From: Streptomyces ruber
Lineage (GTDB): Bacteria > Actinomycetota > Actinomycetes > Streptomycetales > Streptomycetaceae
Assembly: GCF_014648075.1 (NCBI RefSeq)
Contig: NZ_BMQK01000012.1
Coordinates: 62,001 to 126,000 of the forward strand
Reading direction: 5' to 3'
DNA: 64,000 bases
The position numbers and the translations under genes were made by a program. A model generated the notes under the pieces. It was not told the DNA's origin. It searched no databases and was given only the letters and a program-made list of their open reading frames with translations. Below, one piece after another: positions 33,575 to 40,712 of the stretch (position 1 is the stretch's first letter; each line of letters begins with the position of its first letter).

Positions 33575-33757
33575 ATGGAGAAGGACCTCGTCCTCGACCT
33601 CGCCGACCTCAGCGTGGACGAGCTCGACGTACTGCCGACCTCCCCGGGCGCCGGCCTGGAGTCGATCAACGTGGGTCACGCGATGGTCGAGATCGGCGCG
33701 TCCAACTGCACCTCGACCGGTACCCCGGCGAGCTGCTGTTCCTGCTGCTGCTGCTGA
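33575..33757 (+). CDS. cltA: cyclothiazomycin-type thiopeptide precursor
   Basis: A 60-residue precursor. The acidic leader is residues 1-42 (MEKDLVLDLADLSVDELDVL ... MVEIGA). The core is residues 43-60, SNCTSTGTPASCCSCCCC, and the gene stops right after the last Cys. I recognise this core as that of cyclothiazomycin (clt cluster of S. hygroscopicus); seven Cys agree with its seven sulfur atoms as I recall. Expected chemistry: cysteines to thiazoles or thiazolines, Ser/Thr to dehydro residues, two Ser-derived dehydroalanines to the pyridine, and one Cys in a thioether bridge. AGGAGAT precedes ATG 33575. It has a long leader region upstream and a strong hairpin downstream. Confidence 0.93.
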   Translation: MEKDLVLDLADLSVDELDVLPTSPGAGLESINVGHAMVEIGASNCTSTGTPASCCSCCCC

Positions 33758-33774
33758 CGCGGCACGCATCGCAG

Positions 33775-33808
33775 GCCGGGTCCGGCGGGCGCGCCCGCCG
33801 GACCCGGC
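33775..33808 (+). terminator. perfect hairpin between precursor and YcaO genes
   Basis: Arms 33775-33790 and 33793-33808 (GCCGGGTCCGGCGGGC and its exact complement) are separated only by GC. The hairpin starts 18 bases after the precursor stop and ends 26 bases before the YcaO start. It probably works as an attenuator or 3'-end stabiliser that makes the precursor mRNA more abundant than the enzyme mRNA. Confidence 0.75.
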
Positions 33809-33834
33809 ACCTCTCACCGACCAGGGAAGTGACT

Positions 33835-35823
33835 GTGACCGACACAGCTGGAGCAGCCCGCCGCACCGCGGTGGCGGTCGTGGGCAAGGGACTGCTCGCG
33901 GGTGCCGTCCGCTCGGCCGTCTCCCGGACGTACGGGATCGTCGCCGACACCGACGGCGACTGTGCCGCGATCGTCACCGCCGACGACGGATGGACCCCGC
34001 AGACCGCGTCCGCGCCCGCCGGTGTGCGACGGCTGCCGGTCCGGGTCGAGCTGGGCAACGTCGTCATCGGGCCCATGACCGTCCCCGGACGGACGGGGTG
34101 CGCCCGGTGCGCGCAGACCCGGCGGGAGCGGGCCGCGGGACCGGACAGTCCGAGGGCCGCGCTGCTGCGGCGGTTCGGCGAACGGCTCGCCGACCGCGCC
34201 GCGCCGGTGCTGTCGGCCTGGGCCTGTGACGCCGCCGCGACGCTCGTCGCGGACGAACTCGCCGCACCGGAGGGCCGGCTGACGCGGCGCGCCGTGGTGA
34301 TCCTGTCGCTGACGACCATGGCGGTCGGCGTGCACCCGTTCCTGCCCGACCCCCACTGCCCCGAGTGCGGCGGGCTGCCGGAGGACCGGCCGCCCACGCT
34401 GATGGACACCGCCCGCCCCAAACTCCGCGACGACGTCTACCGGGTCCGCGATCTGCGGACCGACTGGGACGCGCTGGTGCGGACCTACGTCGACGGGCGC
34501 ACCGGCGTGGTCCGGCAGCTCGACGTGCGCACCGACTACCGCTACCCGATGGTGTCCGCGCCGCTGTACCTGCCGGACGGCCAGCAGGAGGCGGGCTTCG
34601 GCCGCGACCTCGACTACGCCTCCTGTGAACGCACCGCGCTGGCCGAGGCACTGGAACGGCTCGGCGGCGCCCGTCCCGGCGGCCGTCGCACGACGGTGCG
34701 CGCCTGCTACCGCGAGGTCGCCGATCAGGCCGTCGACCCGGCCGAGCTGGGCCTGTACCCGCCCGAGCGGTACACGGAGCCGGGCTTCCCCTACCCGCCG
34801 TTCGACCCGGAGCTGGAACTGAACTGGGTGTGGGGTCACTCGTTCGCCCGTGACGCGCCGATCCTGGTGCCCGAGGACTACGCGTACTACCGCACCCGGC
34901 ACGGCAATCCCCTCGCCCGGCCGCTGGCGTACGAGGTGTCCAACGGGTGCGCCCTGGGCGGCTGCCTGGAGGAGGCGGCGCTGCACGGGCTGGTGGAGCT
35001 GGCGGAGCGGGACGCGTTCCTGCTCACCTGGTACGCGCGGCTGCCCGTGCCCCGGGTGGATCCGGCGACGGTGTCCGACCCTCGGATCGGGGTGCTGGCC
35101 GAGCGGATCCGGCAGGACAGCGGGCACGAGGTCATGGCCTTCGCGACCACGCCCGAGCACGGCATCCCCACCGCGTGGATCATGGCGGTGCACCCCTCCG
35201 CCCGGTCCTCCGCCGCGACGGGGCGCGGGACCGGGCCGGCGGCGGACGGCGCGGGGGAACCGGCGGCCGTCTGTGCCGCCGGCGCGCACTTCGACCCCGA
35301 ACAAGCCCTGCTCAACGGGCTGCTGGAGCTGTCGGCGAACCTGGGCTGGAACCGGGACGCCTACCGGCAGGAACGGGAGCGGATCGGGGCGATGGTCACC
35401 GACCCGCGTCTGGTCCGGGAGATGCGGGACCACGCGCTGCTGTACTGCCATCCCGCCGCCTTCGACCGGTTCGGGTTCCTCCTCGGTGACGACCGGGGTC
35501 TGCCGGTCGAGGAGGCGTTCGCCCGGGCGGACTGCCGGCCGCGCGGCGCCGACCTGCGCGAGGACCTCGCCGAGGTGGTGGCGCGGTTCACCGGCCGCGG
35601 CCGGGACGTGATCGTGGTGGACCAGACCACGGACGAACACCGGGCCGGCGGCCTGGCCTGCGCGAAGGTGATCGTCCCCGGGCTGCTGCCGATGACGTTC
35701 GGCCACGCCGTGCGCCGCACCCACGGCCTGCCCCGGCTGCTGGAGCTCCCCGCCCTGCTGGGCCACCGGGCCGGACCGCTGCCCGTGTCGGAGATCAACC
35801 CGCACCCGCACCCGTTCCCGTGA
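33835..35823 (+). CDS. thiopeptide YcaO cyclodehydratase (E1-like/YcaO fusion)
   Basis: A 662-residue azoline-forming cyclodehydratase of the TbtG type. Residues 1-190 are an E1-like domain (AVAVVGKGLLAGAVRSAV) with Cys pairs C89-A-R-C92 and C175-P-E-C178 that fit a structural zinc site. The YcaO domain (about 215-662) carries the ATP-binding motifs YASCERTALAEALER (near 263) and LHGLVELAERDAF (near 383), and the C-terminal Pro-rich tail PHPHPFP needed for catalysis. It activates backbone amides with ATP and closes Cys onto them. GTG 33835 follows AGGGAAG; the upstream extension of the frame is not protein-like. Confidence 0.92.
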   Translation: MTDTAGAARRTAVAVVGKGLLAGAVRSAVSRTYGIVADTDGDCAAIVTADDGWTPQTASAPAGVRRLPVRVELGNVVIGPMTVPGRTGCARCAQTRRERAAGPDSPRAALLRRFGERLADRAAPVLSAWACDAAATLVADELAAPEGRLTRRAVVILSLTTMAVGVHPFLPDPHCPECGGLPEDRPPTLMDTARPKLRDDVYRVRDLRTDWDALVRTYVDGRTGVVRQLDVRTDYRYPMVSAPLYLPDGQQEAGFGRDLDYASCERTALAEALERLGGARPGGRRTTVRACYREVADQAVDPAELGLYPPERYTEPGFPYPPFDPELELNWVWGHSFARDAPILVPEDYAYYRTRHGNPLARPLAYEVSNGCALGGCLEEAALHGLVELAERDAFLLTWYARLPVPRVDPATVSDPRIGVLAERIRQDSGHEVMAFATTPEHGIPTAWIMAVHPSARSSAATGRGTGPAADGAGEPAAVCAAGAHFDPEQALLNGLLELSANLGWNRDAYRQERERIGAMVTDPRLVREMRDHALLYCHPAAFDRFGFLLGDDRGLPVEEAFARADCRPRGADLREDLAEVVARFTGRGRDVIVVDQTTDEHRAGGLACAKVIVPGLLPMTFGHAVRRTHGLPRLLELPALLGHRAGPLPVSEINPHPHPFP

Positions 35824-35835
35824 CTGGAGCCGGCC

Positions 35836-38463
35836 ATGACCACGACCTTCTCCACCCCCGACACCTTCGGCGTACGGATCGGCGGACTGCCGGTGCCGGT
35901 GCTGGACGACATGCGCTCACCGGAGCTGTGGCACCTGGTCGACACCGTCCTGGCCGGTGAGCGGCGGCTCGGGGCCGCCGAGGCGGAGCTGTCCGACGCC
36001 CTGTACGAACTGATCGGACGCGGCGGACCGGCCAAACCCCGGCTCGTGGCCCTGCGCCGGGCCGTGCACAACCGGCGTGACCTCGCCGGCCGCTACTGGA
36101 ACGACGAGGTCCGCGCCCTGCTGCCGCCCGCCGTGACCGACGGTGTGCGCTCCTGGGCCGGGCTGCTGGCCGCGCACCGGGACGACACGGCACGCCTGGA
36201 CGAGCTGGTGGAGCACCAGGCGGCCGGACAGTACCCGCTGCTCCGCAAGGCGGTCGCCGATCCCGGGTTCCAGCACGGTCTGGTACTGAGCAGCCCGGCG
36301 CTGTACGAGCAGGTGCGCAAGTGGCTGGCGCGTCCGGACGAGGCCCTCCCGGACCGGTCGCTGGCGCTGCGCCTGGCCAAGTACCTGGCCCGGGTCACGA
36401 TGAAGACCAGCCCGTTCAGCACCTTCACGGTCAGCGGCCTGGGCGTCTGGCGCGATGCGGACGCTCCGGCCGCCGGCCCGGCCGAGGCCGGTCTCGACGT
36501 GACGACGGTGGCGGAGCTCAACGTCTGGGTGGTGCAGCAGGTCGTCCGGCGGTTGAGCCGGCACCCGGCGCTGGCGGCCCGGATGCGGATTCGGCTCAAT
36601 CCCGGCGCGGCCCTGGCCGGGGAGCGCTGGGAGTTCCTCGGCCCGGGGTCGGAGGAGCCGCTGCGCGCGCTGCCGGCCACCGCGGCGGTCGCGGCGTGCG
36701 TGGACGCGGTCGGCGGACACGGACGCGTCCACGCCGAGGCCGCCCGCGAGGTCGCGGCCCGGACCGGGAACGACCTCGCCGCCGCCGACGCGTACCTGGG
36801 GCGGCTGGTGGAGCTGGGACTGCTGGAGGCCGAACGCCCGTTCCCCGACCAGGCGCTGAACCCGCTCGCCGCGCTGCGGGACTGGGTGGCCGGTGCGCTG
36901 CCGGACACGGCGGAACTCGTCCGTGAACTCGACGCCCTCGCGGAGCGGGTCTCCGCGTACCCGGCGCTGGCGGACCCGGCGGACCGGCTGCGGTGCACCA
37001 CGGCGGTCGAGGCCGGTCTGCGCCGCGTCCGCGACCTGGCCGGTCCGGACCACATCGAGCTGCCGGCCAAGAACAGCGTCATCGAGAACGCACTGCTGAC
37101 GGCACCGCTGACCGGTCCCGCCCGGCGTGACTGGCAGCCGGTGCTGCGGGACCTGGACGTGGTGCGCCGCTGCTACGCCGTACTCGACCCGGCACTGCCC
37201 GGCCGGGTCGCGCTCGCCGACACGTTCGCCGAACGCGTCGGCAGCGGCGCCACCGTGCCGTTCCTCGCCTTCCACCGGGCGGTGCAGAAGTGGCTGCGCG
37301 AGGACCCCGGACTGCCGGGCCTGCTGTCCATCGCCACGCACGGCTACGCCGCCCTGGCCGGCCACCGGCTGCCCCGGATCCGGGAACTCGCCCGGCTGCG
37401 GGCGGCGTTGTGCGCGGAGGTGACCGCCGGGCAGCCGGACGAACAGGGGATTCTGCGTCCCGATCCGGGCCGGCTGGCCGCGCTCGCCGACGACTGGCCG
37501 GTGTGGATGCGGGCCCCGGACTCCGTGGCGTTCTACGGGCAGCCGCACGGCGGGACCGACACCCACTTCGTGATCAACGCCGTGAACTCCGGGCACGGCC
37601 GGGGGCGCGACCGCATCCGCCGGCTGCTGGCGCAGGCCGGCATCACGGCCCGGGCGGACACCGCGCCGCCGCCCGACGGTGTGCTCGTCGCGGACACCTG
37701 CCGCCACTTCGGCAGCAACGTCGGGCTGCGCATGTCGGCCGTGGCCGACGAGATCGACTATCCCGGGGGCCACAGCCTGCGCCCCGCCGAGCACCGCGTC
37801 CCGCTGGCGGACCTGCTGGTGCGGCACGACCCCGAGCGGGGTCTGCTCGGGCTGTGGTCGGCCCGCCGCGGTGCCGAGGTGCGGCCGGTGCACCCGAACC
37901 TGATCGCGGAGCTGTGGCTGCCGCCCGCGGTCCGGCTGCTGCTCCAGGCGTTCGGTGCGACGTCCAACCTGCTCATCCCCGGCCGCCGGATGTTCGGCGA
38001 CCCCTCCCTGTCCGAGCTGGACGGCATGCTGGCGGAGCCCCGGGTGGTGATCGGCAGGACGACGGTCAGCCGCCGTCAGTGGGTGTTCCCCGTGACCGCC
38101 GTGCCGGTGCGCGAGAAGGGCGCGAGCGACCGCGCCCATCTGCTGCGGCTGGCCGCGTGGCTGCGCGACCACGGCATCCCGCAACGCTGCTTCGTACGCG
38201 CCCTGGACCCGGCCTCCGTGGTCGGCGGCAGCGTGTGGCGGATCAAGTCGCGCAAGCCGCTGTACGTCGACTTCGCCAACCTGCTGCTGGTGGGTGTCTT
38301 CGAGCGGATGCTGACCGGCGAGGGGCAGGTGCTCTTCCTCCAGGAGGCGCTCCCCGCCCCGGCCGACGTGCCGCGGTACGGGGACAGCGGGCCCCGGGTG
38401 ACCGAGTTTCTCATCGAGATCAACGGAGGACGGGATGGAGACGAACGCCGGCGCACCGCTTGA
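35836..38463 (+). CDS. LanB-type glutamylating dehydratase (N-terminal domain protein)
   Basis: An 875-residue Lant_dehydr_N protein of the TbtB type, which uses glutamyl-tRNA to glutamylate Ser/Thr in the modified precursor. Visible segments include YLARVTMKTSPFSTFTVSGL, the family's conserved KTSPFSTFT block near 190-205, PFLAFHRAVQKWLREDPG, and late GVFERMLTGEGQVLFLQEAL. The elimination domain of full-length LanB is absent and is supplied by the next gene(s). ATG 35836 is 12 bases past the YcaO stop with GGAGCC. The 3' end overlaps the next gene by 29 bases. Confidence 0.92.
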   Translation: MTTTFSTPDTFGVRIGGLPVPVLDDMRSPELWHLVDTVLAGERRLGAAEAELSDALYELIGRGGPAKPRLVALRRAVHNRRDLAGRYWNDEVRALLPPAVTDGVRSWAGLLAAHRDDTARLDELVEHQAAGQYPLLRKAVADPGFQHGLVLSSPALYEQVRKWLARPDEALPDRSLALRLAKYLARVTMKTSPFSTFTVSGLGVWRDADAPAAGPAEAGLDVTTVAELNVWVVQQVVRRLSRHPALAARMRIRLNPGAALAGERWEFLGPGSEEPLRALPATAAVAACVDAVGGHGRVHAEAAREVAARTGNDLAAADAYLGRLVELGLLEAERPFPDQALNPLAALRDWVAGALPDTAELVRELDALAERVSAYPALADPADRLRCTTAVEAGLRRVRDLAGPDHIELPAKNSVIENALLTAPLTGPARRDWQPVLRDLDVVRRCYAVLDPALPGRVALADTFAERVGSGATVPFLAFHRAVQKWLREDPGLPGLLSIATHGYAALAGHRLPRIRELARLRAALCAEVTAGQPDEQGILRPDPGRLAALADDWPVWMRAPDSVAFYGQPHGGTDTHFVINAVNSGHGRGRDRIRRLLAQAGITARADTAPPPDGVLVADTCRHFGSNVGLRMSAVADEIDYPGGHSLRPAEHRVPLADLLVRHDPERGLLGLWSARRGAEVRPVHPNLIAELWLPPAVRLLLQAFGATSNLLIPGRRMFGDPSLSELDGMLAEPRVVIGRTTVSRRQWVFPVTAVPVREKGASDRAHLLRLAAWLRDHGIPQRCFVRALDPASVVGGSVWRIKSRKPLYVDFANLLLVGVFERMLTGEGQVLFLQEALPAPADVPRYGDSGPRVTEFLIEINGGRDGDERRRTA

Positions 38464-39460
38464 CCCCGAGGCGGTCCGGGGCACGGACTGGGTGTGCGCG
38501 CACATCTTCTACGACACCGACCAGGACGTGCTGCTGACCGACTGCGTACGGCCGCTGGTCGCCGAGCTGACCGCCGAGGGGCTGGTGCAGCGGTACTTCT
38601 TCCTGCGGTACTGGGAGGGCGGGCCGCACGTCCGGCTGCGGCTGCTGCCCACCCGGACCGCCGGCCGTGCGGCGGTCGAGGCGCGGACGGCGCAGCGCGT
38701 CGGGGAGTTCCTGGCGCGCACCCCGGCGGCGGACGTGGTGGACCGGTCGCGCTTCACCCAGGTCGCCGCGGGGCTGGCCGGTCTGGAGGGCCGGTCCGGG
38801 CACGACGACGTGGTGCGTCCCAACAACTCGGTGGAGTTCCTGCCGTACGAGCGCGAGCACGCGGACTACGGGCACGGCGCGGCGATCGCCGCCGTGGAAC
38901 GGCACTTCTCCGAGTCGAGCCGGCTGGCGCTGTCCGTGGTGGCGGCGGGGGCGACGGTGGAACAGCGTGCGCTGCTGGCGTTCGACCTGGTCGTCGGGGT
39001 GTTCGCGCTGTGCGACGAGGTCCGCGACCAGTGGGCCCGCAACGGCGGGCCGCCGCTGCCGTTCGGCAGCGGCCCGGAGGCCTCCGACGTGGCCGAGCGT
39101 CATCTCGCCCAGCGCGACAGGCTCCGCGCGCGGGCCCAGCTCGTCTGGCGGACGGCCCACGGACCGGACACCGGCCGCCAGGACCAGCGGGCCTACTGGC
39201 TGGCGTCGGTACGACGGCTCCGCGAGACGCTGCACACCCTGGAGGAGACGGGCGGCTTCACCTCCGAGTGGGCGGACTCCCCCCTGGCCGAGCCCCTCGG
39301 CCTGTCCGCCACGAAGCATCCGGCCACGAGTCTGGTCCTGCTGCGCTGCGCCCATCTGGTCAACAACCGGCTGGGACTGACCCTGTGGCAGGAGAACCAG
39401 CTGCGGTTCCTGGTGGGCCGGGTGCTCGCGGAGCTGCCCGAGGCGCTGACCGCCTCGTGA
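38435..39460 (+). CDS. LanB C-terminal-type protein, probable glutamate-elimination lyase
   Basis: A 341-residue SpaB_C/Lant_dehydr_C-type protein. The start TDWVCAHIFYDTDQDVLLTD and GLVQRYFFLRYWEGGPHVRL match the elimination domain that removes glutamate to give dehydroalanine and dehydrobutyrine. NNSVEFLPYEREHADYGH, and NNRLGLTLWQENQLRFLVGR also fit. It corresponds by order to TbtC, but the [4+2] enzyme has the same fold, so the assignment between this protein and the next is tentative. ATG 38435 has GGAGGACGGG and overlaps the LanB gene, indicating coupled translation. Confidence 0.85.
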   Translation: METNAGAPLDPEAVRGTDWVCAHIFYDTDQDVLLTDCVRPLVAELTAEGLVQRYFFLRYWEGGPHVRLRLLPTRTAGRAAVEARTAQRVGEFLARTPAADVVDRSRFTQVAAGLAGLEGRSGHDDVVRPNNSVEFLPYEREHADYGHGAAIAAVERHFSESSRLALSVVAAGATVEQRALLAFDLVVGVFALCDEVRDQWARNGGPPLPFGSGPEASDVAERHLAQRDRLRARAQLVWRTAHGPDTGRQDQRAYWLASVRRLRETLHTLEETGGFTSEWADSPLAEPLGLSATKHPATSLVLLRCAHLVNNRLGLTLWQENQLRFLVGRVLAELPEALTAS

Positions 39461-40662
39461 GCGGGGTGCCCGGGACCTGGCACAGCGTCCACGTCCACCA
39501 CCATGACCAGGACGCGGAACCCGAGCTGGTGGTGCGCGCCGTCCGCCCGGCGTTCGAGGCCGTCGCGCCCTGGGTGAGCGGGGCCTGGTTCGGCCGGCAC
39601 TGGCTGCGCGGTCCGCATCTGCGGCTCAACTTCCGCACCGGTGAGGAGGACTGGGCCCGGCGGGTGCGGCCGACGGTCGTCCGGATGACGGAGGACCACC
39701 TGCGGACCCGGCCGTCCACGGTGCGGCTGGACGAGGCCGGACTGGCACCGGTGCACGCGCGGCTGGCGGAACTGGAGATGGAGACCGGGCCGCGGCACCC
39801 CTGGGTGCCCGACAACACGGTGCTGGAACAGCCCTACGACCACCGCCTGCCCGTACTCGGATCGATGCGGGCCGGCGAGCTGCTCGCCGACTTCCTCAGC
39901 GACACCAACGAGCAGGCGTTCGGTGCCTATGAGCGGGTGCGGGCCGGCGGCTCGCTGTCCCTGCTCGCGCTGGACCTGATGTGGACCACGGCGTCCGTCG
40001 CGGCGGTCCCGTTCACCGAGGGCGGCGCGCCGATCGAGCGGGGCTTTCTGTCCCTGCGGTCGCACGCCGACGCGTTCCTGTCCCGTACCCGCGACCCGGC
40101 CGCCTACCGGGAGCGGTTCGACGAGCGGTTCCGCCGCCAGGAGGCCGCGCTGTGCGACCGGCTGCGGGCGGTGGAGCGCACCTGTGCCGGCGAGGACGGC
40201 GCGGTGCCGTTCGTCGCGGAGTGGGCCGCGGCGGTGCGCCGGCACCAGCGCGTCGCACAGCCGCTGCTGGCGTCCGGTGAGGTGTCGATGGCCGGGGCCG
40301 CCCGTGCGCCGCGGATGCCGACCCGGCGGATCAGCGAGTTCCACGCGGTGCTCCAGTCGGACCACGGGCACATGGACTTCCTGTGGACCGACGACTGGTT
40401 CGCGTCGTTCCGGCTGGTGATGAATTACCTTTACCTGCACCTGAACCGGCTGGGGCTCGGACCGGTGGACCGCGCGCTGCTGTGCCACCTGGCGGCGCGT
40501 ACCGTCGAGTCGGTGCACGGCGTCGACGCGATCGGCAGCTTCCAGCGGTACGTGGCCGGCGCCGAGTCCTTGGCCGGGGAGCCCGAGTGGCGCCGGATCG
40601 GCGCCGAGTGGGCGGCGGACGGGCCCGCCTCGCCACCGCCGGACGGTGCGCGCCGGCGGTGA
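39457..40662 (+). CDS. thiopeptide pyridine synthase-like ([4+2] cyclase) protein
   Basis: A 401-residue thiopeptide-type bacteriocin biosynthesis protein. GTWHSVHVHHHDQDAEPELV, FGRHWLRGPHLRLNFRTGEE and DNTVLEQPYDHRLPVLGS place it in the LanB C-terminal/TbtD superfamily. By order after the TbtC-like gene it should join two dehydroalanines in a formal aza-[4+2] cycloaddition to make the pyridine and eject the leader. MNYLYLHLNRLGLGPVDRAL matches the conserved NR.G helix of the fold. GTG 39457 overlaps the preceding TGA (GTGA). It could exchange roles with the previous protein. Confidence 0.83.
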   Translation: MSGVPGTWHSVHVHHHDQDAEPELVVRAVRPAFEAVAPWVSGAWFGRHWLRGPHLRLNFRTGEEDWARRVRPTVVRMTEDHLRTRPSTVRLDEAGLAPVHARLAELEMETGPRHPWVPDNTVLEQPYDHRLPVLGSMRAGELLADFLSDTNEQAFGAYERVRAGGSLSLLALDLMWTTASVAAVPFTEGGAPIERGFLSLRSHADAFLSRTRDPAAYRERFDERFRRQEAALCDRLRAVERTCAGEDGAVPFVAEWAAAVRRHQRVAQPLLASGEVSMAGAARAPRMPTRRISEFHAVLQSDHGHMDFLWTDDWFASFRLVMNYLYLHLNRLGLGPVDRALLCHLAARTVESVHGVDAIGSFQRYVAGAESLAGEPEWRRIGAEWAADGPASPPPDGARRR

Positions 40663-40663
40663 C

Positions 40664-40697
40664 GGGGCGGGCGGGCCGGCACCGGGCCGCCCGCCCC
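40664..40697. terminator. bidirectional terminator at the end of the thiopeptide operon
   Basis: GGGGCGGGCGG (40664-40674) and CCGCCCGCCCC (40687-40697) pair around a 12-base loop between the convergent pyridine-synthase and LuxR genes. Confidence 0.7.
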
Positions 40698-40712
40698 CGC
40701 CCGCCGTTCCCC

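Noticed and set aside
29671..40662. A lanthipeptide or linear azole peptide cluster
   Set aside because: The precursor core, the split LanB and the two LanB C-terminal-type proteins fit thiopeptides; there is no LanC or LanM, and goadsporin-type acetyltransferase is absent.
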